Source: Spiroplasma sp. SV19 (GTDB lineage Bacteria > Bacillota_I > Bacilli_A > Mycoplasmatales > Mycoplasmataceae). From it: a DNA stretch of 64,000 nucleotides. This document shows positions 32,377 to 43,816 of this stretch, in pieces. The notes beneath the pieces are model-generated. The model worked only from the letters and a program-made list of their open reading frames with translations. It was not told where the DNA came from and made no database searches. Every line of letters begins with the position of its first letter. Position 1 is the stretch's first letter. A program made the translations under genes and the position numbers. Location: positions 434,001 through 498,000 of the forward strand of contig NZ_CP045455.1 in NCBI RefSeq assembly GCF_030060925.1, written 5' to 3'.

Positions 32377-33711
32377 TTAAAAGTTAATTTCATCATTTAT
32401 CTTATTGTTTTTAATAAAATTGGTTAATTTTGTTAAAGCACGTTCACTATATGCTAAATACTTATCAGCTTTTACTTTAAAATGCTGGTCAAGACTAGGA
32501 ACAATTCCAAAGTTGGCCTTCATTGGTTGAAAATTAGTTGGCGAAGCATTAATAATATAATTTGTTAATGATCCCATCATTGTTTCTGGAGGGAAAGTTA
32601 ACATTGTTTTCTTATTTAAAGTGTTTGCAATATTAAGAGCACTAATAATTCCAGTTGCTGCTGATTCAACATAACCTTCTACTCCAATAATCTGACCAGC
32701 AAAGAAAATATTTTGGTGGGATTTTAATTGTAAAAATTGATTTAGTAATACTGGTGAATTAATAAAATTATTTTTATGAATGACACCATAACGCACAATA
32801 TTAGCATTTTCTAAGCCCGGAATCATGGTCAAAAGACGTTTTTGTTCAGGAAATTTTAAATTAGTTTGGAATCCCACAACATTATACAAAGTATCAATTG
32901 CATCATCTTGCCGTAATTGAATAACAGCATATGGTCGTTCACCATTTGGTTTTTCCAAACCAACTGGTTTTAACGGGCCAAATAACAATGATTTAATGCC
33001 CCGCTTTGCCATTATTTCAATTGGCATACATCCTTCAAAATAAATTTCTTTTTCAAATTCACGTAAGGCAACTGTCTCCGCTGTAATCAATGCTTGAACT
33101 CATATTTCAAATTCTGCTTTTGTCATTGGACAATTAATATAATCTTTACCTTCCCCTTTATCATAACGAGACTTATAGTAAACCTTCTGAAAATCAATAC
33201 TTTCTTTTGTAATAATTGGTGCTGCTGCATCATAAAAATAAAAGTACTCTTTTCCTAATAATTGTTGAATCTCATTTTGTAAACTTGGTGTTGTTAATGG
33301 TCCTGATGTAATTAAAGTAATTGCTGTTAAATCAATTTTTGTAACTTCTTGGTCAATTAAAGTTACATTAGGATGTTTTGTTAACCAACTTGTAATATAA
33401 TCTGAAAACTGTTGACGATCAACCGCCAAAGCACCACCAGCTGGGACTCGACTAGCATAAGCAGCCTTAATAATTAATGAATCAAAAGCTAGCATTTCTT
33501 GCTTTAATAAACCAACGCCATTTGTTAAACTATCGCTTCGTAATGAATTTGAACAAACTAATTCCGCAAAAGTATCTTGCTTTTGCACAGGGTTTTTATT
33601 AATTCGTTTACTTTCATATAAGTTAACTTGCATTCCTCTTCTTGCCAACTGATAAGCCGCTTCCGTTCCAGCTAAACCAGCACCAATAATATTAATTTTT
33701 GGTTTTACCAT
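32377..33711 (-). CDS. trmFO: tRNA (uracil-5-)-methyltransferase TrmFO
   Basis: A 444-residue flavoprotein that makes ribothymidine at position 54 of tRNA using methylene-THF and FADH2. FAD-binding [20 protein letters not shown] at the N-terminus; [39 protein letters not shown] and [10 protein letters not shown] are TrmFO signatures. Its start overlaps the 3' end of valS by 20 nt (ATG inside VVYGKTKN), so it is co-translated with valS and also lies under the valS T-box. Confidence 0.96.
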
Positions 33712-36358
33712 AAACTACCTTCTCTTTTAACTGTTCATATTGTTCCAAATACTTTGTATATTTTTCTTGTTCAATTTGAATTTTTTCCGGACTCGCTTTT
33801 GCTAAAAAGTTTTGGTTATTCAAAATATTTTTACTACGAATAAGTTCTTCTTCTAACCGTTTTAATTCCGTGGTGATTTTTGTTTGTTCAGCTGCTAAAT
33901 CAATAATATCGGTAGCAATTACTTCTAAAATTACATTTGTTAAGGGAACTGTGACATACGTTTGTTTAAGGTCCTTTTCTTTTAGAATACCTTTAATTTC
34001 ACTATTTACCATTTTAAAAATAAAATCATTAATTAATGAGATTATTGTGTTATCAATTTTAGTTTTATTATTTGTTACATCCAATCAAATTTCAATTAAT
34101 TGTTGTTTTTTAATTTGATAATTGTTTCGTATTTCGCGCATTGCACCAATAATTTCTGTTACTAAATTTAAGTATTCAACATCATAATTAAAATTCGTTG
34201 TTGGATATGTTTCTAACATAATTGATGCTTTTAAATTTAATTTTTGATAAATTTCTTCAGTAACAAATGGAATAAAGGGATGTAACATCACCAAAATTTG
34301 CTTTAAAACATAAAACAATGTTTGTTTTGTTACTGTTTTAATTGTTTGATTATCACTTTGTAAATTAACTTTTGTTAATTCAATATATCATGAACAAAAC
34401 TTATTTCATACAAAATCATACAAATCTTTACCAACTAAAACAAACTCATATCGTTCCATATTGACTTTAACTTTACTAATTGTTTTTGTTAACTCTGTTA
34501 AAATTCATTGATCAATTGCACTTTCTTGATGCTTAGTTAATAATTCTTTAATTTCTTGATCAAAATTTGTAAATGGTTGAAAATCACTTGATAAATTCAT
34601 TTCCACATAACGCGCAGCATTTCACAACTTGTTAATAAAATTTCAAGCACCGTTAATTTTTTCTTGTGAATATCGTAAATCTTGTCCTGGAGCACTATTT
34701 GTCACTAAAAAGTAACGCAAAGTATCAGTGCCATAATCATTAATGACATCCATTGGATCAATCCCATTTCCCAACGATTTACTCATTTTGCGTCCTTCTT
34801 CATCACGAATCAAACCATGAATTAAAACATCATTAAAAGGTTTCTTATTAGTAAATTCTAATGAATCGAACATCATTCTTGAAACTCAAAAGAAAATAAT
34901 ATCATAACCAGTTACTAAAACATTAGTTGGAAAATAGCGTTGAAATAATGTTTCATCTCAATTTCACCCTAATGTTGTCATTGGCCATAATGCTGATGAA
35001 AATCATGTGTCTAAAACATCTTCATCTTGTAATCAATTATTTGTATTATCTGGTGGAGTTAATCCAACATGAATTTTAGTAGGGTCATCTTTCATATATC
35101 ACGCTGGAATTTGATGCCCCCATCATAGTTGCCGTGAAATACATCAATCTTGAATCTTTTCCATTCAATTGATTAATGTTGTATTAAAACGTGAAGGGTA
35201 AAAGTTAATTTGCTCATTTGTTCTTTGAAATTTAATAATTTTTTCAGCAAAATAATCCATTTTAACAAATCATTGGTCAGATAAATATGGTTCAACAATT
35301 GCACCACTTCGTTCGGAAAAACCAACTTGATGAAAATGGTCTTTTATTTCAACAATTAAATTTTGTTTTGTTAAATCAGCAACTAAATTTTCGCGAGCAA
35401 TAAATCGATCTTGGTTTGCATATTTTCCTGCCATTTCGTTCATTGTTCCATCAGTATTCATACAAATTGGCATTGTTAGATTATGACGCAACGCAATTTC
35501 AAAATCGTTTGCATCATGTGCTGGCGTACATTTCATTGCTCCAGTTCCAAATTCCTGGTCAACATAATCATCACAAAGAACAGGAATTAAATCTCCATTA
35601 GCAGGGTTAATAACCTTTTTATTCCAATATTGCTGATAACGTTTATCATTTGGATTAACAACAACACATTGATCAGCAAACATTGTTTCTGGTCGGGTTG
35701 TCGCAATAGTTAAATATTCACTAGTACTATTTTCTAAAAAATATTTAAAATAATACATTTTACCTTTTTGTTCTTGGTATAAAACCTCAATATTTGATAG
35801 TGCTGTTTTTTGCACTGGATCTCACGAAATAATTCGCTTTCCACGATAAATTAATCCTTTTTGATATAAGTCAATAAAAACTTTTTGTACCGCTGATGAT
35901 AAATTGTTGTTTAAGGTAAATTGTTCACGTGAATAATCTAGTGCTAACCCCAATTTAGCTCATTGAGCGCGGATAACTTCGGCATATTCTTCTTTTCATG
36001 CTCAAACTTGCTCAATAAATTTTTCGCGTCCTAAATCATGACGTAAAACATTCTTTGTTATTCGTAAACGTTCCTCAACTTTTGCCTGGGTTGCAATCCC
36101 AGCATGATCCATTCCTGGTAAATATAATGTATCAAACCCCATTAATTTTTTATAACGAATAATTAAATCTTGCAAGGTTGTGTCTCACGCATGACCTAAA
36201 TGTAACTTCCCCGTTACATTTGGCGGTGGAATCACAATACTAAAACTTGGCTTATTACTTTTTACATCCGCAGTAAAATATCCTTTATTTTTTCAAAATT
36301 GATACTTACCTTCTTCTACCAGATTATGCTCATATTTTTTGCTTAATTCCTTTGCCAT
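33692..36358 (-). CDS. valS: Valyl-tRNA synthetase
   Basis: An 888-residue class I synthetase. HIGH motif is HLGH (53-56, in [11 protein letters not shown]); the KMSKS motif is at 524-528 ([16 protein letters not shown]). The editing domain includes [19 protein letters not shown] and [10 protein letters not shown]. The C-terminus ends in the coiled-coil arm typical of ValRS. Many Trp are TGA. ATG at 36358 follows AGGAGATTCA. Controlled by an upstream T-box; trmFO overlaps its end. Confidence 0.97.
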
Positions 36359-36374
36359 TGAATCTCCTATCTAA

Positions 36375-36588
36375 ATAAAAACTCCTATTATTTTAACAAA
36401 ATAATAGGAGCAATTATTATTTAATAATTACGGTACCATCCTTTTTTAATAAGTACAAACTTATTATCTTAATTAAAATATCAAGTTGAAATATTAGTAA
36501 CCTTCACTAAACAAATAAATTAATTTCTCACCACCAATTAACTCTCTGAACTATTTTGTTTAATTACTCCTCTAATATTTATGGTTTT
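36375..36588 (-). promoter_or_regulatory. T-box riboswitch upstream of valS
   Basis: The leader carries the T-box core GGATGGTACCG (36431-36441), which pairs with uncharged tRNA CCA. It is followed by a terminator with a 13-bp stem (36382-36410, CTCCTATTATTTT/AAAATAATAGGAG) and a T run. Upstream there is an AGAG and GGTGGTGAGAA region typical of stem I. A plausible Val specifier is GTT in GTGAAGGTTACTAATA (about 36495). Low charged tRNA-Val should favour the antiterminator and raise valS-trmFO expression. Confidence 0.92.
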
Positions 36589-36616
36589 ATTATAATTCTT
36601 TTTGGATTAATTGCAA
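36589..36616 (-). promoter_or_regulatory. valS promoter
   Basis: -35 TTGCAA (36611-36616), 16-nt spacer, -10 TATAAT (36589-36594) on the minus strand, just ahead of the T-box leader. Confidence 0.75.
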
Positions 36617-36696
36617 CAATTTTTCTGGTTTTATCTGTGGAAACCACACACATTTAAGACCACCTAAATCTTTAAAATTAAATTAGGAGGTTTAAA

Positions 36697-36783
36697 ATGA
36701 TAGCAAGTATTATTACAGAAAACGAGTTATATAAATTACATCGTGGTTTTAAAAAAATGATATGGGCAAGTTACAGCAACTAA
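36697..36783 (+). pseudogene. Short ORF, probably a frameshifted remnant
   Basis: A 28-codon ORF (MIASIITENELYKLHRGFKK then MIWASYSN) with an excellent AGGAGG site 9 nt upstream. If one A is removed from the A7 tract near 36755, the frame continues about 35 codons further as WYGQVTATKETNYIYNNLLN. This suggests a gene broken by slippage. I do not recognise the family. It runs toward the 3' end of the lipoprotein on the other strand. Confidence 0.35.
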
Positions 36784-36891
36784 GGAAACAAATTATATTT
36801 ATAATAATTTATTGAATTATTTTAATTTATGTACAAAAGTAAAGACCATTCATGTTACTATTATTATCAAAAAAATTAAATTTTATACTAT

Positions 36892-38421
36892 TTAAACTAT
36901 TTGAACCAAAAGAAAAACCAAAATTATTTTTTTAGAAACATCATAATATATACACCCATTAAAGTCAAGGTTGTCCTTACCATATCATAATTTATTCTGA
37001 TTATTCAAAAGACCAAAAGAAAATAAATCGAAATCTTCAATCAACTTTTCATTTTTATTAAGTCATTCTTTAAACCTTAGTAAATCCAATTTTAAGAAAT
37101 CACTAAAACGAAGACCATCTGGTTTTATAATGGATCTAATTTCTTGTTTTGATAATCTATTATACCCCCAGCCGAATCAATTACCCGAACGCACAACATC
37201 ATTGAGATATTTTTTCATAACCCCCTTATTAATATATTCAAAATAATTAATAATTAAATTACCAAAATTATTTAACTTTGTGGTAAATCCTGCATTTGAA
37301 ATTAAAATATTAATATTGTTTTGTTCATAATCATTAGTTACTAATTTTAAGCCCAAAACATTAAAACACTCTAAATTAATCTTAAATTGACCTAAAATAA
37401 TATTATTATCCTCAATCTTAAAATCTGGTAAAATTTCAGTTTGATAATACGCGACAAAATTAGCCGAGTTTGCTTCGGTTATTTCAAAAATATTTTTACT
37501 ATTCAGATACTTGAAAAAAGCTACCCCGGCCTTATTATGATCAATTTTAAAATCATCAAATCCCGTGCTGATTGTTGTAATAACATCAACATTGTCATTA
37601 AATGTGATTTGATAAGGCTGTAATTCTGCCTTGTTTTTAATTACATCATTAAAATAATTTTGTAACTTTTGCGAAAGAACACTATTATTTTTACTATAAT
37701 CAATATTAAAGTTATCGTATAATCCTTTAAAATATTTTGTATCCTTATCAAGAATTATTGCTTTAATTGCATCAAAAATATTTTTTCGAAAAACATTCAA
37801 AATACCATTTGACACTAATTTTTGAATATTCTGATATAAAGGAACATTATTAGTAATTTCAAATTTATCACCAATTCAAGTAAATAATGTCAAATTTTTA
37901 AACTGAATTGTAATTACTGAGTTAAATAAAACTCCTACTGCTTGCAAATCTGATATATTCGCCTCAGAAAACTGTTTTTTAATTTCTACTAAATCAATAT
38001 AATTAACTCTGGCATTAAACTTATTATTATCTAAAATAATTGGCACTGAATTCAAATAGTAATTAGAATATTCTTGAATTAAATCATTATTAACTATAGT
38101 AACAACTTTTTGTAAAACTTGATTAAAAAAGGTAATATATTCGTGATCATTCGTAGCAGTTAAGACATAGTCTTTTTTATTATCATTCACCTTATTGTAC
38201 AAATTTGCTAACAATGGATTTTGCTCAGAATTAAAATATAAATAATTTTTTAATACATCTTTAATTTTACTTTTTGCTTTTTGATTTATTTCTAATAAAA
38301 TATTAGTATCTTGGCTATTATCACCAGGATCTTCTTTTGCATTTGGTTTACAACTAACAACAACCGTTGCACTAGTTGCTGATAACAACAAAGCACCTAA
38401 TAAACTAAGTAATTTTTTCAT
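36892..38421 (-). CDS. Large lipoprotein, paralogue of 15857-17497, with slipped C-terminus
   Basis: A 509-residue lipoprotein with signal peptide MKKLLSLLGALLLSATSATV and lipobox VVSC. It aligns by eye with the lipoprotein at 15857-17497 along most of its length. Near the C-terminus the frame turns to KIILVFLLVQIV and stops at 36892. Reading one frame over after the A7 tract near 36937 gives NNFGFSFGSNSLNSIKFNFF, which matches the paralogue's SFCLAFSFGITRMDSIFYGA. A single-base slip therefore replaces the last ~35 residues. The promoter has a 19-nt T tract, and the IS3 copy 2 begins 36 nt beyond it. ATG after AAGGGGGA. Likely surface exposed; function unknown. Confidence 0.78.
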
Positions 38422-38449
38422 TTTTAAATCCCCCTTACAAAAATTGTTT

Positions 38450-38521
38450 ATAATTTAATTGTATTTAAAAAAAAAAAAAAAAAAACAAGAGGGTAGTCTT
38501 TGTTTAATCACGTTTATATAA
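38450..38521 (-). promoter_or_regulatory. Promoter with 19-nt T tract
   Basis: Minus strand: CTCTTG, T19 (38467-38485), AAATACAAT. TTGTTT and TACAAT would be separated by 19 nt at the present tract length, longer than the ideal 17. It drives the lipoprotein starting at 38421. Confidence 0.6.
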
Positions 38522-39735
38522 GTGCTTCCTTACTAAAAATCCGGACACATTTATGTAATCAAATAAAATATATTTATAAGGAGAATGATAAAAATGGCAA
38601 CAAATGGTCAAAAATTTAAGAATTACTCAATTAAAGAAAAAACAATTACAATACTTATAATAGTTAATAACAAAGAAAACTATCGTGAAGTTTCAAAAAA
38701 ACAGGGATTCCTAGTGGCACTATTGCCACTTGAGTATCTAATTATCGTGCTCATAATAATATTAATATTCATGATGATAAAATAAAAAAATATCAATTGA
38801 AATAAAACTGCATAATCAATTACATAAAAAAGATGAGGAAATAGATTTATTAAAAAAACTATATCGGAGTTTAAAATCAATAAAAAGAAACGATTAAAAC
38901 AATCAAAATCTTAACTGAAAAATATTCTTTAAATAAACGAAAGATTTTTAAACTCCTCAATATTTCTAAATCAACATATTATTGCAATATAAAAAACCAA
39001 CAAAATTAGAGTGTAAAGATGAAGCAAGATATCAAAAACTAATAAAAATGCAAAAAGAAAATTTCAATGCCCTAGGTACTAATTTAATAATGAAACATCA
39101 AAAATACGAACAATTAAATTCGCTTTTTACTACCGGAAAACCCGCTGGTAACTATATGTCCAAAGGAGTTATCAAACGAATTAAACAAAAATATGATATA
39201 TATCCAAGTTTTTACAAAATAAAAAGAAAAATTAAATCTAAATCCAGTAATGATCAACCAATTTTTGTACACAATTATGAATTAAACCAATTAAATCATA
39301 ATTTTAAAATTTATTAAAAAAATAAAATATGAGTATTAGATGTAACATTTATTATCCAAAAAACTACTAAGGAAATCTATTATAGCTGTTCTATTCAGAA
39401 TCTATATGATAGAAAATTACGCCAAGTTATTTATTCAAAAAAGAATGATAGTAATTTAATAATAAACACAATTAAAAAAGCTATTAAGAAAAATAAAAAA
39501 GATCTAAATGGTTTACTCCTCCACCTAGATTAAGCAAGCGTACATACCTGCCAAAAAATAAAAAATCTTGCAATTCAAAAAGGAATTTCTTCAGATCAAG
39601 TAATTTATTATTGAATTAACCGTTACAAGCAAGATGGATTAGAAGGAATTACTCGTGAAAAAACTGAAACACAATTTTAGAAATAAAAACAATATTGTTC
39701 TTAAACATAAAATGTCTCCGATTAATATTGAAAAT
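38522..39735 (+). mobile_element. Degenerate IS3-family (IS150-like) element, copy 2
   Basis: Left end GTGCTTCCTTACTAAAAATC then CGGACACAT is nearly identical to copy 1. A weak match to the right end (ATGTCTCCGATTAAT) is seen at 39712-39726, so the right boundary is approximate. Contents are eroded orfA and orfB. Confidence 0.65.
38594..39680 (+). pseudogene. IS3 transposase remnants, chimeric 3' end
   Basis: orfA starts MATNGQKFKNYSIKEKTITI after AAGGAGAATG and breaks within 60 codons. orfB pieces include KLLNISKSTYY, EARYQKLIKMQKENFNALGT, MSKGVIKRIKQKYDIYPSFY, KIWVLDVTFI (first Asp) and LLLHLD-stop-ASVHTCQ (second Asp, TAA for Gln). The end is unusual: after KNLAIQKGI the frame continues as SSDQVIYYWINRYKQDGLEG, a helix-turn-helix of the orfA type, then stops at 39680. 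This looks like recombination between two IS elements. Confidence 0.7.
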
Positions 39736-39896
39736 AATTTTACACATAATTCGCTTTAGCATCACCGATGCCTAAGAGCATAAATCTTTTAACACAGCTT
39801 CTGTTGGTGTTAAAAGATTTAAAAGATTAACTGGTCTGATATGTGTATGGTACCTTACATTTTTTTCTGGTTTTATCGCTATTGATAAGTGGTTAA
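39736..39896. other. Non-coding stretch with a perfect 14-bp hairpin
   Basis: AAATCTTTTAACAC (39782-39795), an 11-nt loop AGCTTCTGTTG and GTGTTAAAAGATTT (39807-39820). No T run follows on the minus strand, so it is a poor terminator for the AEC gene; it could be an IS end or an RNA structure. No gene seen. Confidence 0.5.
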
Positions 39897-41066
39897 CTAA
39901 TTAAATAAGCTAGTCGATCCAATTGCTGTTGTAATAATAATTCAAAACGGCAAAATAATAATTGACATTAAAGTTGATAATAATGTTACATTACTTGTTA
40001 ATAAGGTTTCTTTTTTAAAATTAATTGAATATGCAACAATAACTGAAGCTGGTGGCGCCGCTAACATAATAACAATAATTGTTAATCCCATACTATTTAT
40101 TGTTCAAGCCCCAGTTTCTTTGCCAATTACTGCTACAATCAATGTTATTGCTAATCCAATAACTGGGGCTACTAAAACCTTCATCATTGTTCCATATCAT
40201 GTTTTAAAACTTTTTAAACTATCTTTTAATTTTCCTTTTGTTAAATTAATTCCAATTGCTAATCATGCTAACGGTGTACAAATTGCTTGTAATGTTACTA
40301 AGATTTTTTTGATTGGGGGAAAAGTATTATCTAATCGTAATGGTGAAAAATACTTCCCACTACCAATCGTACTTTGGTCAGGAACAACTGCAATTCCCGG
40401 AATCAATTGTGTTACTCAAAAAACAAACCCAATAATTGTTGCTAATAAAATGGGATTTAAGAGAATCTTTTTGGAATTAGTTTTAAACATCTTTCAACCA
40501 TATTTACAGCGGTTCTTAAAGTTATTTTTAATAACAACTTTATCTTGTAAATAACCTTTATTGTCTTTCCCCATAATAATAAATCCTAGTGAATATAAAA
40601 AGACATGATACGGAACATTAAAAATATTTGAAGCAATTTTAGCATCAGGTCCTGGAAACAAGGCGGTTACAATTGGAATCCCAAAAAATGAAGTTGCAGC
40701 AAAAGTCATACTCATTGATAAAGCATCTTGGACATCACGATCATATTTAATATAAAAATATTTGGCAATAATTCCTAAAATAATATAAAATAAAAAACCA
40801 CTTAATAAAACAGCCGCCTCTTGTTTAACATCTTCAACAGTAGCATCAGACATAAAGCCTTCAAAAACTAAAGCTGGTAAACCAATCACAACTAATATTT
40901 TAATAAAAATAACATCTCATTCTTGTTTTAGAGTTCCTTTTTTTGTCAAAAGTCACCCTAAAAATATAACAAAAATTGTGGCAATAATTGCACTTCAAAA
41001 CCCTCATGCTGTTAATGTGTCAATAATTGCCTTACTAACTTTATTTTCAACCAATAATATTTGCAT
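39897..41066 (-). CDS. AEC family (auxin efflux carrier/malate permease-like) transporter
   Basis: A 389-residue membrane protein with about ten hydrophobic segments in two halves, as in AEC permeases. Features include FWSAIIATIFVIFLGWLLTK at TM1, MTFAATSFFGIPIVTALFPG in the first half and LAAPPASVIVAYSINFKKET in the second. Bacterial members export or import malate or other dicarboxylates. Start MQILLVENKVSKAI at ATG 41066 after GGAGC. Downstream of the NSS transporter pair on the same strand but separated by a terminator. Confidence 0.83.
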
Positions 41067-41111
41067 TATTAGCTCCATTTAGCATTTCTTTTAATTTTAC
41101 CGCTTAAAAAT

Positions 41112-41143
41112 AAAAATAAAAGTTATTTCTAACTTTTATTTTT
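41112..41143 (-). terminator. Terminator after the NSS transporter operon
   Basis: A 14-bp stem AAAAATAAAAGTTA/TAACTTTTATTTTT with a TTTC loop; the stop codon of the small subunit gene lies in it. Confidence 0.75.
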
Positions 41144-41281
41144 ATCATATTCGGTCTCTTTTTCTTCCGTAATTTTTACATTATTATTTCAATCTTTATA
41201 CATAAAAAAGATAAACCCACCAAATAAAATGATGAATAAAACAATAATAATCACTAAAGTAATAATTAATCAACTAGCCAT
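41129..41281 (-). CDS. Small membrane protein, MetS-like subunit of the NSS transporter
   Basis: A 50-residue protein: MASWLIITLVIIIVLFIILF gives one transmembrane helix followed by a charged tail (NNVKITEEKETEYDKNKS). It begins 3 nt after the stop of the NSS symporter, with GGAGC inside the symporter's last codons, so the two are coupled. This matches the MetP-MetS arrangement, where a small one-helix subunit is needed by an NSS methionine/alanine transporter. Assignment rests on size, topology and position. Confidence 0.68.
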
Positions 41282-41284
41282 TTG

Positions 41285-42850
41285 TTATTTTGCTCCTTCA
41301 TTCCCATAATTTGAAATTGCTTTTACTTGATATTTTCGTAAAACGGTAATCGATAAAAGACTAACTAACAGTGGAATTATAATTCCTAATAAAACTGCTA
41401 ACACTGATAATCATCATAGTTTTGACAAACCTGAACTAATAAAGGCATAAAACATAAAGATAATATTAACAGCTAACAAAAATACTGTTACATATGAAAC
41501 GGTAAACTTATATGTTTTACCAATTTTAATTCATGAGTGTTCATTATTATAAGCAATAACAAGTTTTAATTTTTTATAAATGTGGATAAATAAAATTAGT
41601 TCTGTTATCGCCATTAATAACATATTAACACTTCCCGCTAACGCTTGAAACGAATAAATCAACTGATTAGTATCCTTAAACATTAAAGTTAAACCAATCA
41701 CTGCCATTAATAACATTAAGATTAAAATAACTTTCTTTTCATTAACCTTGTAATTTGAAAAAACACTATTAACAACAACTTCAAGCATTGCAATAATACT
41801 ACTTAACCCGGCAAATAATAATGCTGTAAAAAATAAAATTCCTAAAAAATTACCAAACCCAACAATAGTGTGTTGGTTAATAACACTAAAGGTTTGGGGA
41901 AAAACATTAAAAATAAAACTAGCACCATCATTATTAGGAAATGCTTGATCAATTGCCTTAGCATAATCGTCAATTGATGTTAATCCTGGATATGTTTCAT
42001 GGACCAATACTCCTGCTGAACCAAATACTAAAATTAAGGTCAATAACGAAATTGCCAACACTCCAAACGATAAAATATAAGCTTTATTAGCATTATCTTG
42101 TCGTTTCGAAGCAGCTCCAGCAAACAATAACATAAATCCCGAACCAACACAAACGGTAAAAACTCCTAACCCAAAAGCATCACTTCAAACTTGCACATTA
42201 CCAAATGATGTTAAGGTCTTTTCTGTTGGCATTAGAACTGTCCCCAGTCCTGCTAAAGCCCCCGGAATTGTTAAAACATAAATTGCTAATACTAATAAAA
42301 TCACAAATAAAACAGGAATAAAAATAACATTTGCTTTTTCAATTCCTTTTGCACGAAACATGACAATAACACCAGCCGTAATCACAATCACAACAAATGC
42401 TAAATACGCCATTCATTGAAAATTAACTGTTCCTGTTACACCAACACCACCAGCATTTAAAATATTATTATTGAATCATAATGGGGTGTTAATTAAATTT
42501 GTAAAATTTAATAACAAGGAAATTAAAACATAACCAATTAAAACCGTATAATAATTAGCTACAATAAACATAAATGCTGATTGAAACCAACCAATAAAAC
42601 GACTTGCTGTTGGATTTTCTTCTTCAAAAATATTAACTAATGATTTTCGACGCATATTTCCAATATTAAACTCTAAAATCAATAATGGAATCGCACACGT
42701 CACAATTGCTAAAATATATAATACAAAAAAAGCTAAACCCCCATTTGCTTTTAATAAAGTGGGGAATCCTCAAACATTACCAAGTCCAATCGCTGCTCCT
42801 AATGTGGAAACAATAAAACCAAACTTACTAACATGCCTCTTTTTTTTCAT
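41285..42850 (-). CDS. Sodium-dependent transporter, NSS/SNF family (MetP-like)
   Basis: A 521-residue symporter with about 11-12 helices. N-terminal KFGFIVSTLGAAIGLGNVWG, then FPTLLKANGGLAFFVLYIL is the TM1 sodium/substrate site of the neurotransmitter:sodium symporter family (with TGA as Trp). CVGSGFMLLFAGAA is TM6. It should import an amino acid with Na+. The small gene immediately after suggests a MetPS-type methionine or alanine system. ATG at 42850 after AAAGGAAAAAAAGT. Confidence 0.92.
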
Positions 42851-42960
42851 ACTTTTTTTCCTTTCTTAATATAATAATAAAAAATAATTATTAATAAAAT
42901 TAACAATCACTCTTTTAAATGTCGCTCTTTTAATTAATAAAAGATAACAATTGCCTTATT

Positions 42961-43725
42961 TTACAATTTTTTTCTTATTAACAAATTATATGAACAATAA
43001 TTATATAATGTTCCTAACCCAAAAACTAAACCAGAAACAGCAATAACCGCAATGACAAATCATACTGCCCCCGGAATGCCACCTTTTGATGCATGAATAT
43101 TTAAGAAAAAATATTGATAGGGAAATGCTTTCCCCGCTTGTCAACGAAATTCACCACGAATCATATTAACAATTGCTCATGCAATTGGATAAAAATAAAG
43201 TTTTCAAAGATCTTGTCGTCAATAAACTTTTGTTATTGTAATATTATTTTGTCGTTCCATAAAGAATAAAAAATAGACAATCATTGCTATTGGACAAATA
43301 ACATGTTGAATTGTTGAATATAACCAAGCTTTTCAAGTTTGAGGTTGATCAAATGGTAATAACATTAAATTAAAAATTAAAAAAGTAATACTAATATAAG
43401 TTGTAATTGCTAAAGTTAGTTTATAACCTAATCATTTGCTTTTTCCTTCATATTTAGGAAATAACCCTGCCCCAAGCAGTCAGGCAAACACTAACAGATT
43501 TGTTTGCATTGTAAAATAACTAAAATAATTAAAAGTATAATCACCTTTATCATTAATAAAGTTTTTTGTTGCTTCTGCTGTTCATGTCGGATTTTTCACA
43601 TTAACAGTAATTCCATGAACATAACTTTCAATTAACGCCGCAAAGATACCACATCCAATTAATATTGCAAAAAATAATTTATAATAAACTCGTCAGTCCT
43701 TTCAAGTTTCTTTCTGGTAAAACAT
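42961..43725 (-). CDS. Pr6Pr-like integral membrane protein
   Basis: A 254-residue protein with about six hydrophobic segments. The block YFSYFTMQTNLLVFAWLLGA, then TIQHVICPIAMIVYFLFF and ENIHASKGG-like NIHASKGGIPGAV fit the Pr6Pr (FAR-17a/AIG1-like) membrane family often found in mollicutes; assignment is from memory. Function unknown. ATG at 43725 after AAAAGGAGGA, a very strong site. It lies between rpmA (terminator upstream) and the NSS gene. Confidence 0.7.
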
Positions 43726-43765
43726 TTTAATCCTCCTTTTAAATATTTGAATTATTATATAATTA

Positions 43766-43807
43766 AAAAAATACTAATGCTACCTTTTAAGGCAAATTAG
43801 TATTTTT
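43766..43807 (-). terminator. Terminator after rpmA
   Basis: Stem AAAAATACTAAT/ATTAGTATTTTT flanking a partly paired loop, T-rich on the minus strand. Confidence 0.7.
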
Positions 43808-43816
43808 ATTTTTTAT

